A stretch of 64,000 bases of DNA from Phragmites australis. Lineage: Eukaryota > Streptophyta > Magnoliopsida > Poales > Poaceae. Shown here one piece after another: positions 1-10,679 of the stretch. Below the pieces are notes generated by a model. The model was not told where the DNA came from. It was given only the letters and a program-made list of their open reading frames with translations, and did not search any database. The position numbers were made by a program, and so were the translations under genes. The first letter of the stretch is position 1. Every line of letters begins with the position of its first letter. The stretch is from positions 33,763,819 to 33,827,818 of the forward strand of contig NC_084924.1 in the NCBI RefSeq assembly GCF_958298935.1. The letters are read 5' to 3'.

Positions 1-1365
1 CTTAGTCAACTCATGTATTTTCAGAATCAAATCAGCACGTGTCTTAGCATCAAAATTCAATTTCTCGGATGTTGGTAAAGGAAGTAAATCAATAGGGGCA
101 CGGGGGTTAAAACCATACACTACCTGAAACGCACTTACCTTGGTGGTGGAGTGAACTGATCTGTTGTAAGCGAACTCAATATGGGGTAGACACTCTTCCC
201 ACATCCTCAAATTTTTCTTCAAAACAGCCCGCAACATGGTGGATAATGTGCGGTTCACAACCTCCGTTTGTCCGTCGGTTTGAGGGTGACATGTCGTCAA
301 AAACAGCAGCTTTGTCCCAAGTTTATTCCAAAGTGTCCTCCAAAAGTGGCTCAAAAATTTTGCATCACGATCCGAAACAATGGTGTTAGGCACTCCATGC
401 AAGCGAATGATTTCCCTGAAAAACAAATCAGCTATGTTTGTAGCATCATCGCTCTTGTGACAAGGTATAAAATGTGCCATTTTTGAAAAACGATCCACAA
501 CGACAAATATACTATCCCTCCCCCTCTTGGTCCTAGGCAATCCTAAAACAAAATCCATAGAAATATCCTCCCAATGCACACTAGGAACAGGAAGAGGCAT
601 ATAAAGTCCATGTGGGTTCAAGCGAGACTTAGCTTTATTGCAAGTAGTGCAGCGTGCCACGTAGCGCTCGACGTCGCGCCTCATCTTAGGCAAAAAGAAG
701 CGAGTAGCCAGTACATCCTCGGTCTTCTTCACTCCAAAATGTCCCATCAAACCACCTACATACGCTTCCTGCAAGAACAATAGGCGAATAGAGCTAGCTG
801 GGATGCATAGCCTGTTAGCACGGTATAGTAATCCATCATTCAGCACATATTTATTCCAAGTTCTTCCTTCTTTACAATGTTCGAAAGCATCTTTGAAGTC
901 CAAATCAGTAGCATATAATCCTTTTATTGTTTCTAAACCAAAAATCTTATGATCGAGTTGGGACAACATGGTATAACGTCTAGATAACGCATCTGCAATG
1001 ACATTGTCTTTACCTTTCTTGTGTTTAATGATATAAGGAAAAGACTCTATAAATTCAACCCATTTAGCATGACGTTTGTTCAGTTTGGCTTGGCTTCTAA
1101 TATGTTTCAAAGCTTCATGATCAGAATGAATAATAAACTCCTTAGGCCAAAGATAATGTTGCCATGTTTCTAAAACTCGCACTAAAGCATACAACTCCTT
1201 ATCATAAGTCAAATAATTAAGAGATGGCCCATTCAATTTCTCACTAAAATAAGCAACGGGTTTACCTTCTTGTAGCAGGACTCCTCCAATTCCAATGCCG
1301 CTAGCATCACATTCTAACTCAAAAGTCTTACCAAAGTCCGGAAGTTGGAGTAGAGGTGCATGCGT
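1..1365 (-). pseudogene. Gypsy A pol: RNase H and integrase, partial
   Basis: On the minus strand the translation from about 1312 downward gives the RNase H-like domain that follows gypsy RT (an [17 protein letters not shown] segment, then SEKLNGP and YDKELYAL). Next come an H2C2 integrase zinc-binding region (about 760-630, with RYVARCTTC) and the integrase core (about 610-200). In the core I can read the second catalytic Asp in VSDRD and the catalytic Glu in GQTEVVNR, followed by the [10 protein letters not shown] region. The frame is open in every stretch I checked and continues off the left edge. It is joined to the upstream RT reading by a frameshift near 1365. Domains are recognised from motifs, not from a search. 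Confidence 0.85.
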
Positions 1366-2789
1366 AAGTTATCTTTCAGCGTATTAAAAGCTTGTTCTTG
1401 TGCTGGCCCCCATTGGAACGGAACGCCCTTCTTTGTCAACTCATTGAGTGGGGCAGCAATGGTGCTGAAATCTCTCACAAAACGCCGATAGAACCCTGCA
1501 AGGCCATGAAAGCTTCTCACCTGTGTGATAGTCCCAGGGGTCGGCTAGCTCTTGATGGCTTCAATTTTAGCTTCATCCACTTCAATTTCCTGTGGAGTAA
1601 CAACATAGCCAAGAAAAGTAACTCTATTCGTGCAAAAGGTGCACTTGTCAAGGTTAGCAAACAAACGTGCCTCTCTCAAAGCAGTAAAAACAGCACGTAG
1701 ATGATCAATGTGTTCTTCATGTGACTTGCTATAGATCAAAATATCATCAAAGTACACCACCACAAATCTTCCTATGAAAGCACGTAAAACCTCATTCATC
1801 AATCTCATGAAAGTGCTAGGTGCATTAGTTAAACCAAAAGGCATCACTAACTACTCATATAGACCGAACTTAGTTTTGAAAGCAGTTTTCCATTCATCTC
1901 CCAATTTCATTCTTATTTGGTGGTAACCACTACGCAAGTCAATCTTTGTGAAAATAATAGAACCACTCAACTCATCAAGCATGTCGTCTAGCCTAGGAAT
2001 AGGGTGACGATACCTTATTGTGATATTATTAATGGCTCTACAATCAACACACATGCGCCATGTACCATCTTTCTTAGGAACCAAAAGAACAGGAACAGCA
2101 CAAGGACTAAGGCTCTCTCGTACGTACCCACGGTCTAAAAGGTCTTGGACTTGTCGCTGAATTTCCTTAGTCTCCTCCAGATTGGTCCTATATGCAGCGC
2201 GGTTTGGCAAAGTCGCTCCTGGGATCAAATCTATTTGGTGCTCTATCCCTCTCAATGGTGGTAGCCTCTGGGGTATCTCAGCTGGAAAGACATCCTTATA
2301 CTCCTGCAAAAGGTTAGTGACAGCAGCAGGCAAAGAGCTAGGTATATCATCAATTGAAAATAAAACCTCTTTGCATACGAAAGCATAGCACAAAGTATCA
2401 TTATCTTGAATTTCAGCAAGGTCAGATTTAGTAGCAAGCATAACACCACCCTTTAACTTAATGCCTTCGGACCTAGGTGTGTTCTTCTCTTTCTTAAGTG
2501 GAAAAACAGATTGAGCTACTTGCTGATTTTCAGATTCCAAAACACGTTCTTTCTTTTCTTTTTCAGCTAAAGCTTTATCACATTTCACAATTTCAGCAGG
2601 TGTCAAAGGAAGCAAATAGATTTTCTTTCCCTTGTGCATGAGAGAGTATTTATTACTTCTACCATGGTGTGTAGCATCGGTATCAAATTCCCAAGGACGG
2701 CCTAACAAAAGTGAACATGATTGCATAGGCACTACATCAAAATCAGCATAATCATGGTAGGAACCAATAGAAAAATGTACTCTCGCAGA
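1366..2789 (-). pseudogene. Gypsy A pol: reverse transcriptase
   Basis: Two open stretches, 2732-1851 and 1847-1545, form one RT domain, and 1520-1366 starts the connection and RNase H region. Visible motifs are [38 protein letters not shown] and the catalytic YFDD box at 1743-1754. Stops at 1851-1853 (TAG) and 1545-1547 (TAG) fall in frame between conserved blocks, so they are breaks and not domain ends. Upstream the frame joins gag-protease across another in-frame stop (TAA, 2790-2792). The catalytic box itself looks unaltered. Confidence 0.9.
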
Positions 2790-4382
2790 TTATGTTACCT
2801 TAACCTTACCGCTGTTATTGAACCACTGAATGTAGAATGGATGAGGATGTGCACGTGTTGGCAAGGAAAGATTCTTCACAAGATCGGAGCTCAAGAGGTT
2901 GTCACAACTCCCGCCATCAATTATGGTACGAACACGTGCATCTTTGACAATGAGGAATGTCTGGAATAGATTATGGCGTTGTAGCTGCTCCGCTTGCCCC
3001 ATTTGAGAACTCAAAACTCGCTTCACAATGAAGGTGCGTGCTGCATAACTCTCCGTGGCAGCGGTACCACTAATCTCCTCCCCCTCACTATCCATGTCAT
3101 GATCGGCTGCAAGATTAGCTTCAAATGCATATTCTTCCTCGACATCACTATGACTAACATATCCACCATCTGCTGTTGCGGAGTATGCTCGCTGGCTTGG
3201 GCAATCCTTCATGACGTGGCCAATACCTTGGCAGCGACGGCACACAATGCCCGTTGTACGACCCGTGGTAGCTGCACCTGAAGAAGAGCGTGGCATTGGA
3301 TCCTGCGAAACAGTAGATTTACTCACCTCACGTGATGGTTGTGGTGCTCCTGCTGAACGCGCCCGAGTGTTGGAGGAGGGGGCAGCAGATCGTGTAGATG
3401 TAGAAGGGAATGTTGTTGCTTGTCCCGGTGGTACTCGTGAAGTAGATGTACTCCCAAAATTGTTCCGCAATTTCTGCACCTGTTGTCGACCCTGCAGTTC
3501 TTTTTCTGCCAAGATAGCAAAATGGAACAACCTATTGGTAGTATTATAATCTTTATAATCAACAAGGTCCTGAATTTCACGTCTCAACCCGGAGTAAAAA
3601 CGAATCATGGTATCCTCATCATCCTCTTGTATACTACAACGAAGCATAGCAATTTGAAGCTCTTGATAGTAATCATGCACAGATTTAGAACCTTGATTTA
3701 AGCGCTGCAATTTCTTTTTCAATTCACGTGTATAATCAGGAGGAATAAATCTATTGCGCATGGCACGCTTTAGTCTAGGCCATGATTCAGGTTCTAAGCC
3801 ACTAGAAACTAGACCATTCCACCAAATAATAGCATAATTCGTGAACTCACAAGTGGCTAGTCTAACTCTATGCACTTCAGGAACCATACGAGAACTATAC
3901 TTTTGATCAACCGTCATTTCCCAATTCAAATAAGCATCAGCATCATATGCACCATCAAAAGGAGGCATTGAAAATTTAATCTTAGAATAAGGATCATCAC
4001 GACCGTTGCGATTAACATTATTACCTCCATTACCTTGACGACGTTGTTGTTGGCCACGACGTAATTGTTCAGCATGAGAACGTTGCTCAGCACGCGCATC
4101 TTGCCCAACAAAAACCTCACCATCTTCTTGGTCACCATCATTAGTATCATCATCATCATCATGTGAATGGTCATCATCCTGTGGTGGCTGTCGCAACTCA
4201 AGGTCGTTGACTCGCGCGACGAGGTTAGCAATGCTTGTTCTAATGTCTGTCAATAGCCTAGTATGCTCCTGCAAGGCTTTGTTGAGTTCTTCCTTGGACA
4301 CACAATCCTTAAAATCCGACGGAGAGCTATCACCTGATATGGTTAGTAGAAAACAAAGGACAACAAATATTATCCCTATCAA
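2790..4382 (-). CDS. Gypsy A gag and protease ORF, 530 aa
   Basis: The longest open frame in the window. The N-terminus is a hydrophobic stretch and then an acidic Asp/His-rich run. A retrotransposon-gag region follows (FDGAYDADAYLNWE, then IIWWNGL and the QELQIAMLRC segment). A CCHC zinc knuckle, C-x2-C-x4-H-x4-C, is at 3242-3201, and the aspartic protease active site IIDGGS at 2918-2907 still has its Asp. The ORF ends at a TAA after the protease, but the same frame continues at once with pol-type sequence, so this stop is probably a mutation and not a natural gag terminus. The methionine at 4380-4382 is simply the first ATG after the leader; an internal start is possible. Confidence 0.85.
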   Translation of the reverse strand: MIGIIFVVLCFLLTISGDSSPSDFKDCVSKEELNKALQEHTRLLTDIRTSIANLVARVNDLELRQPPQDDDHSHDDDDDTNDGDQEDGEVFVGQDARAEQRSHAEQLRRGQQQRRQGNGGNNVNRNGRDDPYSKIKFSMPPFDGAYDADAYLNWEMTVDQKYSSRMVPEVHRVRLATCEFTNYAIIWWNGLVSSGLEPESWPRLKRAMRNRFIPPDYTRELKKKLQRLNQGSKSVHDYYQELQIAMLRCSIQEDDEDTMIRFYSGLRREIQDLVDYKDYNTTNRLFHFAILAEKELQGRQQVQKLRNNFGSTSTSRVPPGQATTFPSTSTRSAAPSSNTRARSAGAPQPSREVSKSTVSQDPMPRSSSGAATTGRTTGIVCRRCQGIGHVMKDCPSQRAYSATADGGYVSHSDVEEEYAFEANLAADHDMDSEGEEISGTAATESYAARTFIVKRVLSSQMGQAEQLQRHNLFQTFLIVKDARVRTIIDGGSCDNLLSSDLVKNLSLPTRAHPHPFYIQWFNNSGKVKVT

Positions 4383-5577
4383 CTACTAGGTTGTGGAAGG
4401 TGGAATCACACACACTCAAGCGTCTTACCACGCTCTTACAAATGTTCTTACCAACGCAGCAAGGAGGAACAACCGGTGACGAGTCTGGAAGCGTGGGATG
4501 ATTGCAAAAGTGAACCTGTTCGGATCAAAGGAGGTGGAGCTTGGAAGGCACAATATGGTAGCAAGGATTAGCAATAATTGTAATCAGAAGAGCAAAGCTA
4601 AATAAGTGTCCAAAGTATGAATCACAGTTGCTGGTCTATCACGTGTCCCTAGTCCTAGCACAACAGCTGAAACAAAGCTAAAAAGGATGATCAGAGAAAG
4701 ACACAGCAAACAGCACAATTATCTGGGTGTTCTCCTCTATGTGCTCCTCTTTTTGTCTTTTAGCACTAGTAGGAATCACGAAAAAAAAAATTCGTATTTT
4801 TCTGATATTTTTTTCTGAACTAGGAGCACAAAAGCAACAACCACAGAAATTTTTAGCTCAAATCGATGCAAGATGTGGCCTACAGAAAATCAAGCACGTT
4901 CTCTGAAAAGCGTGCGGAAACTTCGCGGCTCGAATACTCAATCTTCCGAGCCGAATTTAGAAAAAAAAAGTTCGGCGGAACCCAGTGAAGCAGGGGAGCA
5001 ACGGATGTAACTTTTTCTGTAGATGTCCGTGAAATTTTTTTTTGCCTGATTCCGAGTTCATATGAGAAAGTTATGGCTGTTTTACTGAACCCCTGTCGAG
5101 TTAGGGTTTTTTTTTCAAGCAACTCTTGCAGAAATTGACCTCTTTAAGGTATTGCAAGCAATAGGATCGCGAGATGAACAAGGATGACAGCGGTGGCAGG
5201 GCAATTGATACAAGACGGCTTGCGACCTATCTAGGGTTGGCGTGGTGGAAAGTAACACAAGGCGGCTCGCGGTGGCAAATCGAGTAATGTGGTGGCTCGA
5301 CTTGTTGGTGGGGATGGTGGCGATGGGATAGCGGCGTGATCAAAACAGCACGGAGCGTTGACTAAAAACCAAGAACACAACCCTAAAACCAGCAACAAGA
5401 CTTGACCACAGACACAAACTCAACAACGCACAACTGAAAACAAAAATTGCAAAGGCACAAAGGGTTCTAGGGCAGAGGAAATTGACGGAATTTTTTTGGC
5501 TTTTTCTGGACTCTAGGTAATGAAAAACAGACTAATCTAAAGGGGAAAACGAAATTACCTAACGGGCAACCTGAAAA
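4383..5577 (-). other. Untranslated leader of Gypsy A
   Basis: About 1.2 kb lies between the primer binding site and gag on the minus strand. I see no coding potential. It contains several A/T homopolymer runs (for example 4781-4800 and 5032-5042). Long 5' leaders that hold packaging signals are usual in plant gypsy elements; no specific signal is recognised here. Confidence 0.6.
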
Positions 5578-5587
5578 TCTGATACCA
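5578..5587 (-). promoter_or_regulatory. Primer binding site of Gypsy A (initiator Met-tRNA type)
   Basis: The minus strand reads TGGTATCAGA two bases after the LTR end. This matches the 3' end complement of plant initiator Met-tRNA, the usual primer of this class. Its position fixes the inner edge of the LTR at 5590. Confidence 0.85.
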
Positions 5588-5589
5588 GT

Positions 5590-6339
5590 TGATGAGCAAT
5601 GTTGGCTTGATCTTCCGATAGGTAGCGATAAGTCGGTGGGTGGAGAACTCAATGTTGATGATCCAAAGGCTTCGACCCGAACAGATCATCTCTCTTGCAA
5701 TCACTACACCACAGCTCCGATGGTTATCAACCGTGTCGCGCGGTTGACCTCGCCAAGAAGGCTCAATCGCTGCAATCGTACCGAGAACACAAGCAAGAAC
5801 GTAGAAGATGCAATTTGAAATATTGCGAATTGAATTCAAGCACTCGAAGTCGGGGTTCCACAAACACTTGTGGCGACCTAGTCGGTCCGGAACAAGAGCG
5901 AAAATCTCACAACTGTGTGTAGATCAATATCTAAGCAAAACCCAACCCTAATTAGGGCGGCGGCTACTGTATATAAAAGACTAGGGTCGGCCAAGGACCC
6001 CTGGACGTGTCCCTAATGGACTCCAACATGTTACACGGCCCAACGGCCCAAAAGATGATGGCGCAGCACCCTGACAGATTCTGGACGTCGCCTTGTTTCG
6101 ATGATTCCTGTTGACTCAGAAAGAATTTGGATATGGCACCAGTTCCGTTGGAAAGCTTATCTCCTTAGCTTTCCAACCATGTATAGAACGTCGAAAACGG
6201 AGTCTGTATACGTCCTGGGCGACGATTTTAGTGTAGACTGGTCCTGCACTCCGAAACGGACTCGAACTGGATTGGACCTCCACCTTGGCTTGGGCGCCCT
6301 TGCTGTTCTTCTCCTGTGTTCCTAAGTAACAATACATCA
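5590..6339 (-). repeat. LTR of Gypsy A, 750 bp
   Basis: On the minus strand it starts TGATGTATTG and ends GCTCATCA, giving TGATG/CATCA inverted ends, and the primer binding site follows. A TATATA box on the minus strand lies near 5970-5976. The reading frame of the pol fragment at 6340-6512 runs on into the LTR (about 50 more codons to about 6228), as in chromovirus families whose pol C-terminus is encoded partly in the LTR. Confidence 0.8.
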
Positions 6340-6512
6340 CAATTATTCAGTAGCATCCCATCCTCATCAAAATATAAAGGAACACTAAGGAACGAGCTCA
6401 CCTCATGATTTAGTTGACGTGCACGAGCTCGTGTCAATGGACCTATTGTTGGAGGAATACTCGGTGTGTGTGTATCCGAAAGAGTGATGTCCTCATCATC
6501 GACACTGACTCA
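6340..6512 (-). pseudogene. Pol C-terminal tail of a second Gypsy A-family copy
   Basis: The minus-strand translation contains a GPLTRARARQLNHEV-type segment, the usual C-terminal tail of chromovirus-like polyproteins, after an acidic Asp/Thr-rich stretch. It abuts the outer edge of the LTR with no target duplication or LTR between, and the frame continues into the LTR. The simplest reading is the downstream end of another element sharing this LTR. Its own 5' part is gone: at about 6512 it meets an unrelated giant-LTR fragment. Confidence 0.7.
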
Positions 6513-7989
6513 CTAAACATGCATACATACATAAGCATATTTCATCAATTTTAGACTTATCCAATTACACAAGATAGGTCAATATGCTTAGTTGCTTGCC
6601 TGGATGCACTGGCTCAAATAGATGGGGCGCCTCGGGATCACCCTCGGCCTCTGAGATCGATGGATCGGTGCTCTCTAAAAAGGATCAACGCATGCAATGC
6701 AAATGAGTATGAATGAAGTGAAAAAAGGTATGCCACAAAGCTTAACAACATGCTAGAAGTATAAGATATGCGAAATCAACGCAATACTAAACAATCTAAA
6801 TGAAAACCGAAAAATAACAGCCATCCGGAGTATCCGGGCTCGAACCCTCCGGGTGACCCTCCGAAAGAGGTGCTGGGTTGCTGCTTTTTATTTAAATGGC
6901 CCGGAGTATCGGGTGAATCTAGAATGTCCGAGATCCGGAGTATCCGGGCCATCCTCCGGTGAAGGCTCTTGGTTAGCCACTATGCTAACTTGACCCGGAA
7001 CTTCCGGGTTGGTCCAGACTATCCGGGATGTGCCGGATACTCCGAGTGAGGTTCCGAACGAAGCTCTTGGCTACACGATCACATAACTACCTGGAGTCTC
7101 CGGGTTTTACCGGATTATCCGAGTGATACAGACTTAGGTTCTTTATGATTTTTCCACTCGGGTGATTTGACTCACTTTACAAATCTGTGCTACACAAACG
7201 TGCATATGTCCTATCCAAAAGGTTCTAAACCAATCTTACACCCTAAACCCTAACCAATTTTGAACATAATTCAACAAACTATTTCTACTGAACCTGGAGT
7301 ATCCGGGTGAGTCCAGAGTATCCGAGTCAGCCCAGAAAAGTTGTTCTCGAGTGGATTTTTGGTTGATTCGAGTTGTGATCTTTTCCAAGCCTAAAGGGAT
7401 CATGTTAGGGATAGTCCAAGGGTACTAGAACTTACTCAACAACTACCAACACGACACTAGAGCTCATTTTCGACCAAAACCCCATTTTTGCTCCAAAAAG
7501 CTCAAGAACGCCAAGAACTTCAAGAACGACTCGATTCTTCCACGAAAACAAAAAATGGATTTGATAGATGAGTAGATCATGAGCTAGAGAATCCAATGGT
7601 ACCACATGCATACCTTGAATCCTCCACTTGAGCTCGGATTTTGGGAAGAAAGGGAGAGAGAGCTTGAGTGGAAGAGTGAGAGGGGGAAAGCTGTTGTTGC
7701 TGCAGCTTGGTGGGGACATGGGGAGTGAGGGAGGAGAGAGAGAGAGGGCAGGTGGGGTGCTGCCCACTTAAGAGAGGGAGTGGGTGGGATGGTGGGGCCC
7801 ACATGTTAGAGAAAATGGGTTTTTTCAATGCAATTTCTATTCTTTTCTCCCCTAATTGTCTTTCTCTTATCCAAATGATTTTTAACGAAGTGCATTAGCG
7901 CTCCAAATTACCATTATGCAAAATTAAGCATAATGCTTAAGAAGCATGATTTTTGCTTAAATGCGTGTTTAAGAATTTGGGACGTGACA
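6513..7989 (-). repeat. Giant LTR fragment (TGTCACGTCCC family), 5' part only
   Basis: The minus strand begins TGTCACGTCCC at 7989, like the element at 56222. It shares ordered blocks with that copy: an A/T-rich start, a CT-rich tract (about 7780-7620), the segment around GCATGTGGTACCA (about 7610), and the block reading GATCCATCGATCTCAGAGG near 6660. The 3' end (expected to read TCTCACA) is missing; similarity stops near 6513. Between 6826 and 7330 it holds a patch of CCGGAGTATCCGG-like motifs. The open frames at 7432-7828 come from the CT-rich tract and are not genes. Confidence 0.75.
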
Positions 7990-8079
7990 CCTCCCAATTG
8001 CAGCTCAGCCCTGGAAGGTTCAGAAGGTCAAGTGCCTCCCAATTGCAGCTCAACCCTGCAAGGTGCACAAGGTCCATGG
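7990..8079 (+). repeat. 45 bp direct tandem repeat, two units
   Basis: Two units start CCTCCCAATTGCAGCTCA at 7990 and 8035 and differ at a few positions. They lie at the junction between the giant LTR and the CACTA sequence. In the coding frame each encodes a 15-residue unit of the type PPNCSSALEGSEGQV, so this may be a genuine peptide repeat of the first transposon exon. Confidence 0.8.
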
Positions 8080-10679
8080 TACTTGAATTGCGCACTCTGG
8101 ATGATGTCAGAAGGAACCCATCAATCCTTACGGATAACTCATCGGGAGGACGGAGTTCCCGAGAGAGCAATGAGATCATTGAGGAAAACACTAGTGAAGA
8201 TAATGCATTGCTTGATGTTGCTAACAATGGTGAAGAAAATGCATTTCTTGATGTTGATCCTCTTGAGACAGCACAAAATTGCTCACATGGTAGTGCTACA
8301 GTGGATACTGCAGGTACACGGTGCCAATATCCATGCAATCACATTTCGCCTGTTGTGACTAGAACATGTACCGTAGACATAACACTTTTTTTTCTCAGTA
8401 TATGCAGCTCCCACCATGCCTAAAGAGGTTCGTAAGAAGACCATGGGTCATGGGCTAGAGAGGATGAACAAAAGAGGAAGCAAATTAAAAATTCTTGTGC
8501 CTAAAGGGAAGATAAGACAGAGGTTCCAGTACAAGCTGCAAAATTGGCTTCAGAATGTGGTGTTGCCCTTAGAGCTAACCTACATGTCTATCCAACATGG
8601 AAAGAGTACAAAGATGGCAATGACAAGGAACTTGTATCTAGAGTACTAAGAAAAGTTGCGGTGAGTCACTTATTTCATTGTTCATAATACTTTCTACTTT
8701 TGAAGTTTCATATGTGATAAATCTGACTACAAGTATTATCTGTTATATTAGACAAGACTGGATGTTGAGGTTAGACAAGATGGACCTAGCAAGGATGCAT
8801 GTACATATATAATTAAGATGGGAGTAAGGCAGCAGTAATATTTGCTTAAAAGGAAGTACTTCAATGCATCACTCACAAAAGAACAGCTGCTAGCCCAAGA
8901 ACCCCCACCTAAAATGAAAAAAGAAGAGTGGACCGGGCTGGTTGAATATTGGTATCAACCAAACATTCCGGTACATACATGCAACAATCATGTTGTTTTG
9001 CATATGTGTTGCAAATCTACAATTTAGTTTATATGTTTTTCCTGTACCTGTTGGCAAAGAGCAAGACAGTGCACTATCCTAAAGGCTAACGCATTAGTCT
9101 ATTATGCTTGCTTGTTTTAAATATATTCCTTGTGCTTTCTATTAGTTCAAAAGTGCTGCATAGCAAATGTTCATTATTTATTGTTACTAAGATCAATTTA
9201 CACCGAATAAAAGCAAGATTGAAACTATGCTTACTTTGGAGTCTCCATTCTATGGGAAATTCACTTATTATTGAATCATTCAATATCATCATTTAGATCG
9301 TTCCATGAAATGCCTGCTAGATGATCTTGCACCTATCATTGCCAACATCTGCTATAAACATTACCATTAGGAATTCTAAATTCAGACTGCTTTTTGCATA
9401 TTTATTATAGGAAAGATGTGTTAAGAACAAAGAAAATAGAGGCCAAGTCCAGCTTCACCAAAGAACAGGATCTCGGTCCTATATTGCCCATTGCTACTCC
9501 CTTGTAAGCATATCTGTGTATGAGTACCATCATATATATCTATACCTATCTTTTTGGATCATTTTGTAAGTCATAATACATTCATCTTGCAGAGGTCGAG
9601 GTACAATGACCGAGACCTAGATCCTATAGAATTCTTTGGAGAATGTATGACTAGTGCTCAGAAAGGTCGTACTGCATTAGCAACTGAGATCTTTGTAAGT
9701 TACTTGCTGACATCAAGTCTAAATGATTTGAAATGTAGGGATTTTTTTCTGTATTACTGCATCAATAATATGTACTATTACATGATTAGCTAAGACTAGA
9801 CCTAGAATTAGCACTACTCTCTGTTTGATGTAGAGAACAGGTTCGAGTGTACGACACAGGAACAACAAAAGTATATTCTTAAAAATTTGGTAGAACATTC
9901 TAATTCCTCAGCTCTAATCTAACAAGCTCTGATGCTTTCGATACATGCGACAATATGGTCAATTTTTTCATAGTTAAGTTCAATTTAACTAGACACATTC
10001 GCGCATGGTCAGTCCTGAATTTTCTTTTCTTTTTGGCTGAGGATTCAGCTTAGTAAATTAACCAGGTAAGCTTCATAATTCACCACAAAGTGGCATAGTA
10101 CTCCACTATATTCAACTCTGGGTGATGCACCTTGACCTTGGATAAAACTTTGTGTTTTCTCAACATTTTTGAGAATTATTTTTCTCAACATTTGCATGAC
10201 ATATTTCAAAATTGCAAACATGTTACTGCTGATATGTATTTCCTGCCCTTGCTGACATCTGTATTTGTTCTCCTTAGGACAAGATGACCTTTGAGAAGGA
10301 AAAGGAGCCTAAAGAAGGTGAAGAACCGAAGTCTCCTACTCAGATTGTTGCTGACACTCTCAGCCAAGTCAGTCACTCAACCAACTTCCTTCCACACATG
10401 GGCATTGCTCCCCGCTCCAAGAGGTCTAGGTCTAGTTCTTTTATTTCAGAAACTAGACTTTGTGAGGAGTTTGAGGCGACACTACAAGCACAAAGAGAGG
10501 AGGCTGCCTGCAAACAACAAGATTTGCATGATCAGATAGTTGCTCACCAGGCTGCACTTGAGGCCAACCAAGCTGCACTTGAGGCCAATCAAAATTTACT
10601 TCGGCAAACCCAGGATGAGGTGAGGGGGATGAGTCAGAAGTTTTCAGAGACTGATAACCTGTTGCATACTTTGCTTTAG
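7995..10679 (+). pseudogene. Transposase_24-type (Ptta/En/Spm) protein gene of the CACTA element
   Basis: Several exon-like pieces follow family order: an acidic N-terminal exon (about 7995-8345); a basic block from 8416 (MPKEVRKKTMGHGLER) leading to a YPTWKEYKDG block (about 8590-8660); a block with KMKKEEWTGLVEYW (about 8915-8970); one with CVKNKENRG and GSRSYIAH (about 9415-9505); one with DLDPIEFFGE and GRTALATEIF (about 9598-9693); and a last exon 10284-10679 with a Gln/Ala-rich coiled-coil tail. A frameshift near 8520 and a TAA at about 8837-8839 break it. In En/Spm this second protein binds subterminal repeats. Exon limits are approximate. Confidence 0.7.

Larger units (their letters stand above)
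1..6339 (-). mobile_element. Gypsy A: Ty3/gypsy LTR retrotransposon, left end outside the window
   Basis: Read on the minus strand the order is LTR (6339-5590), primer binding site (5587-5578), a 1.2 kb leader, gag with CCHC knuckle, aspartic protease, reverse transcriptase, RNase H and integrase. This is Ty3/gypsy order (integrase last). The gag style and the pol tail that reads into the LTR resemble grass chromoviruses; that lineage call is inference. The second LTR lies beyond position 1. The polyprotein has in-frame stops at 2790-2792, 1851-1853 and 1545-1547 and one frameshift near 1365, so this copy is not autonomous as it stands. Confidence 0.93.

Noticed and set aside
6340..6344. CAATT as target duplication of Gypsy A
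   Set aside because: The bases beyond the LTR are pol tail in frame with the LTR, so this is an internal junction. The other end is outside the window and cannot confirm a duplication.
6826..7330. CRISPR-like array from the spaced CCGG motifs
   Set aside because: The motifs are irregularly spaced, vary in sequence, have no leader or cas genes, and the DNA is plant nuclear.
7432..7828. Overlapping minus-strand frames rich in Ser and Pro
   Set aside because: They come from the CT-rich tract of the giant LTR. The equivalent tract at 56371-56696 gives similar low-complexity frames without conservation of sequence.
8184..8191. CACTAGTG as the possible 5' terminus of the CACTA element
   Set aside because: It falls inside the first coding exon (acidic segment EENTSEDN), has no subterminal repeats after it and no inverted match to the 3' end.
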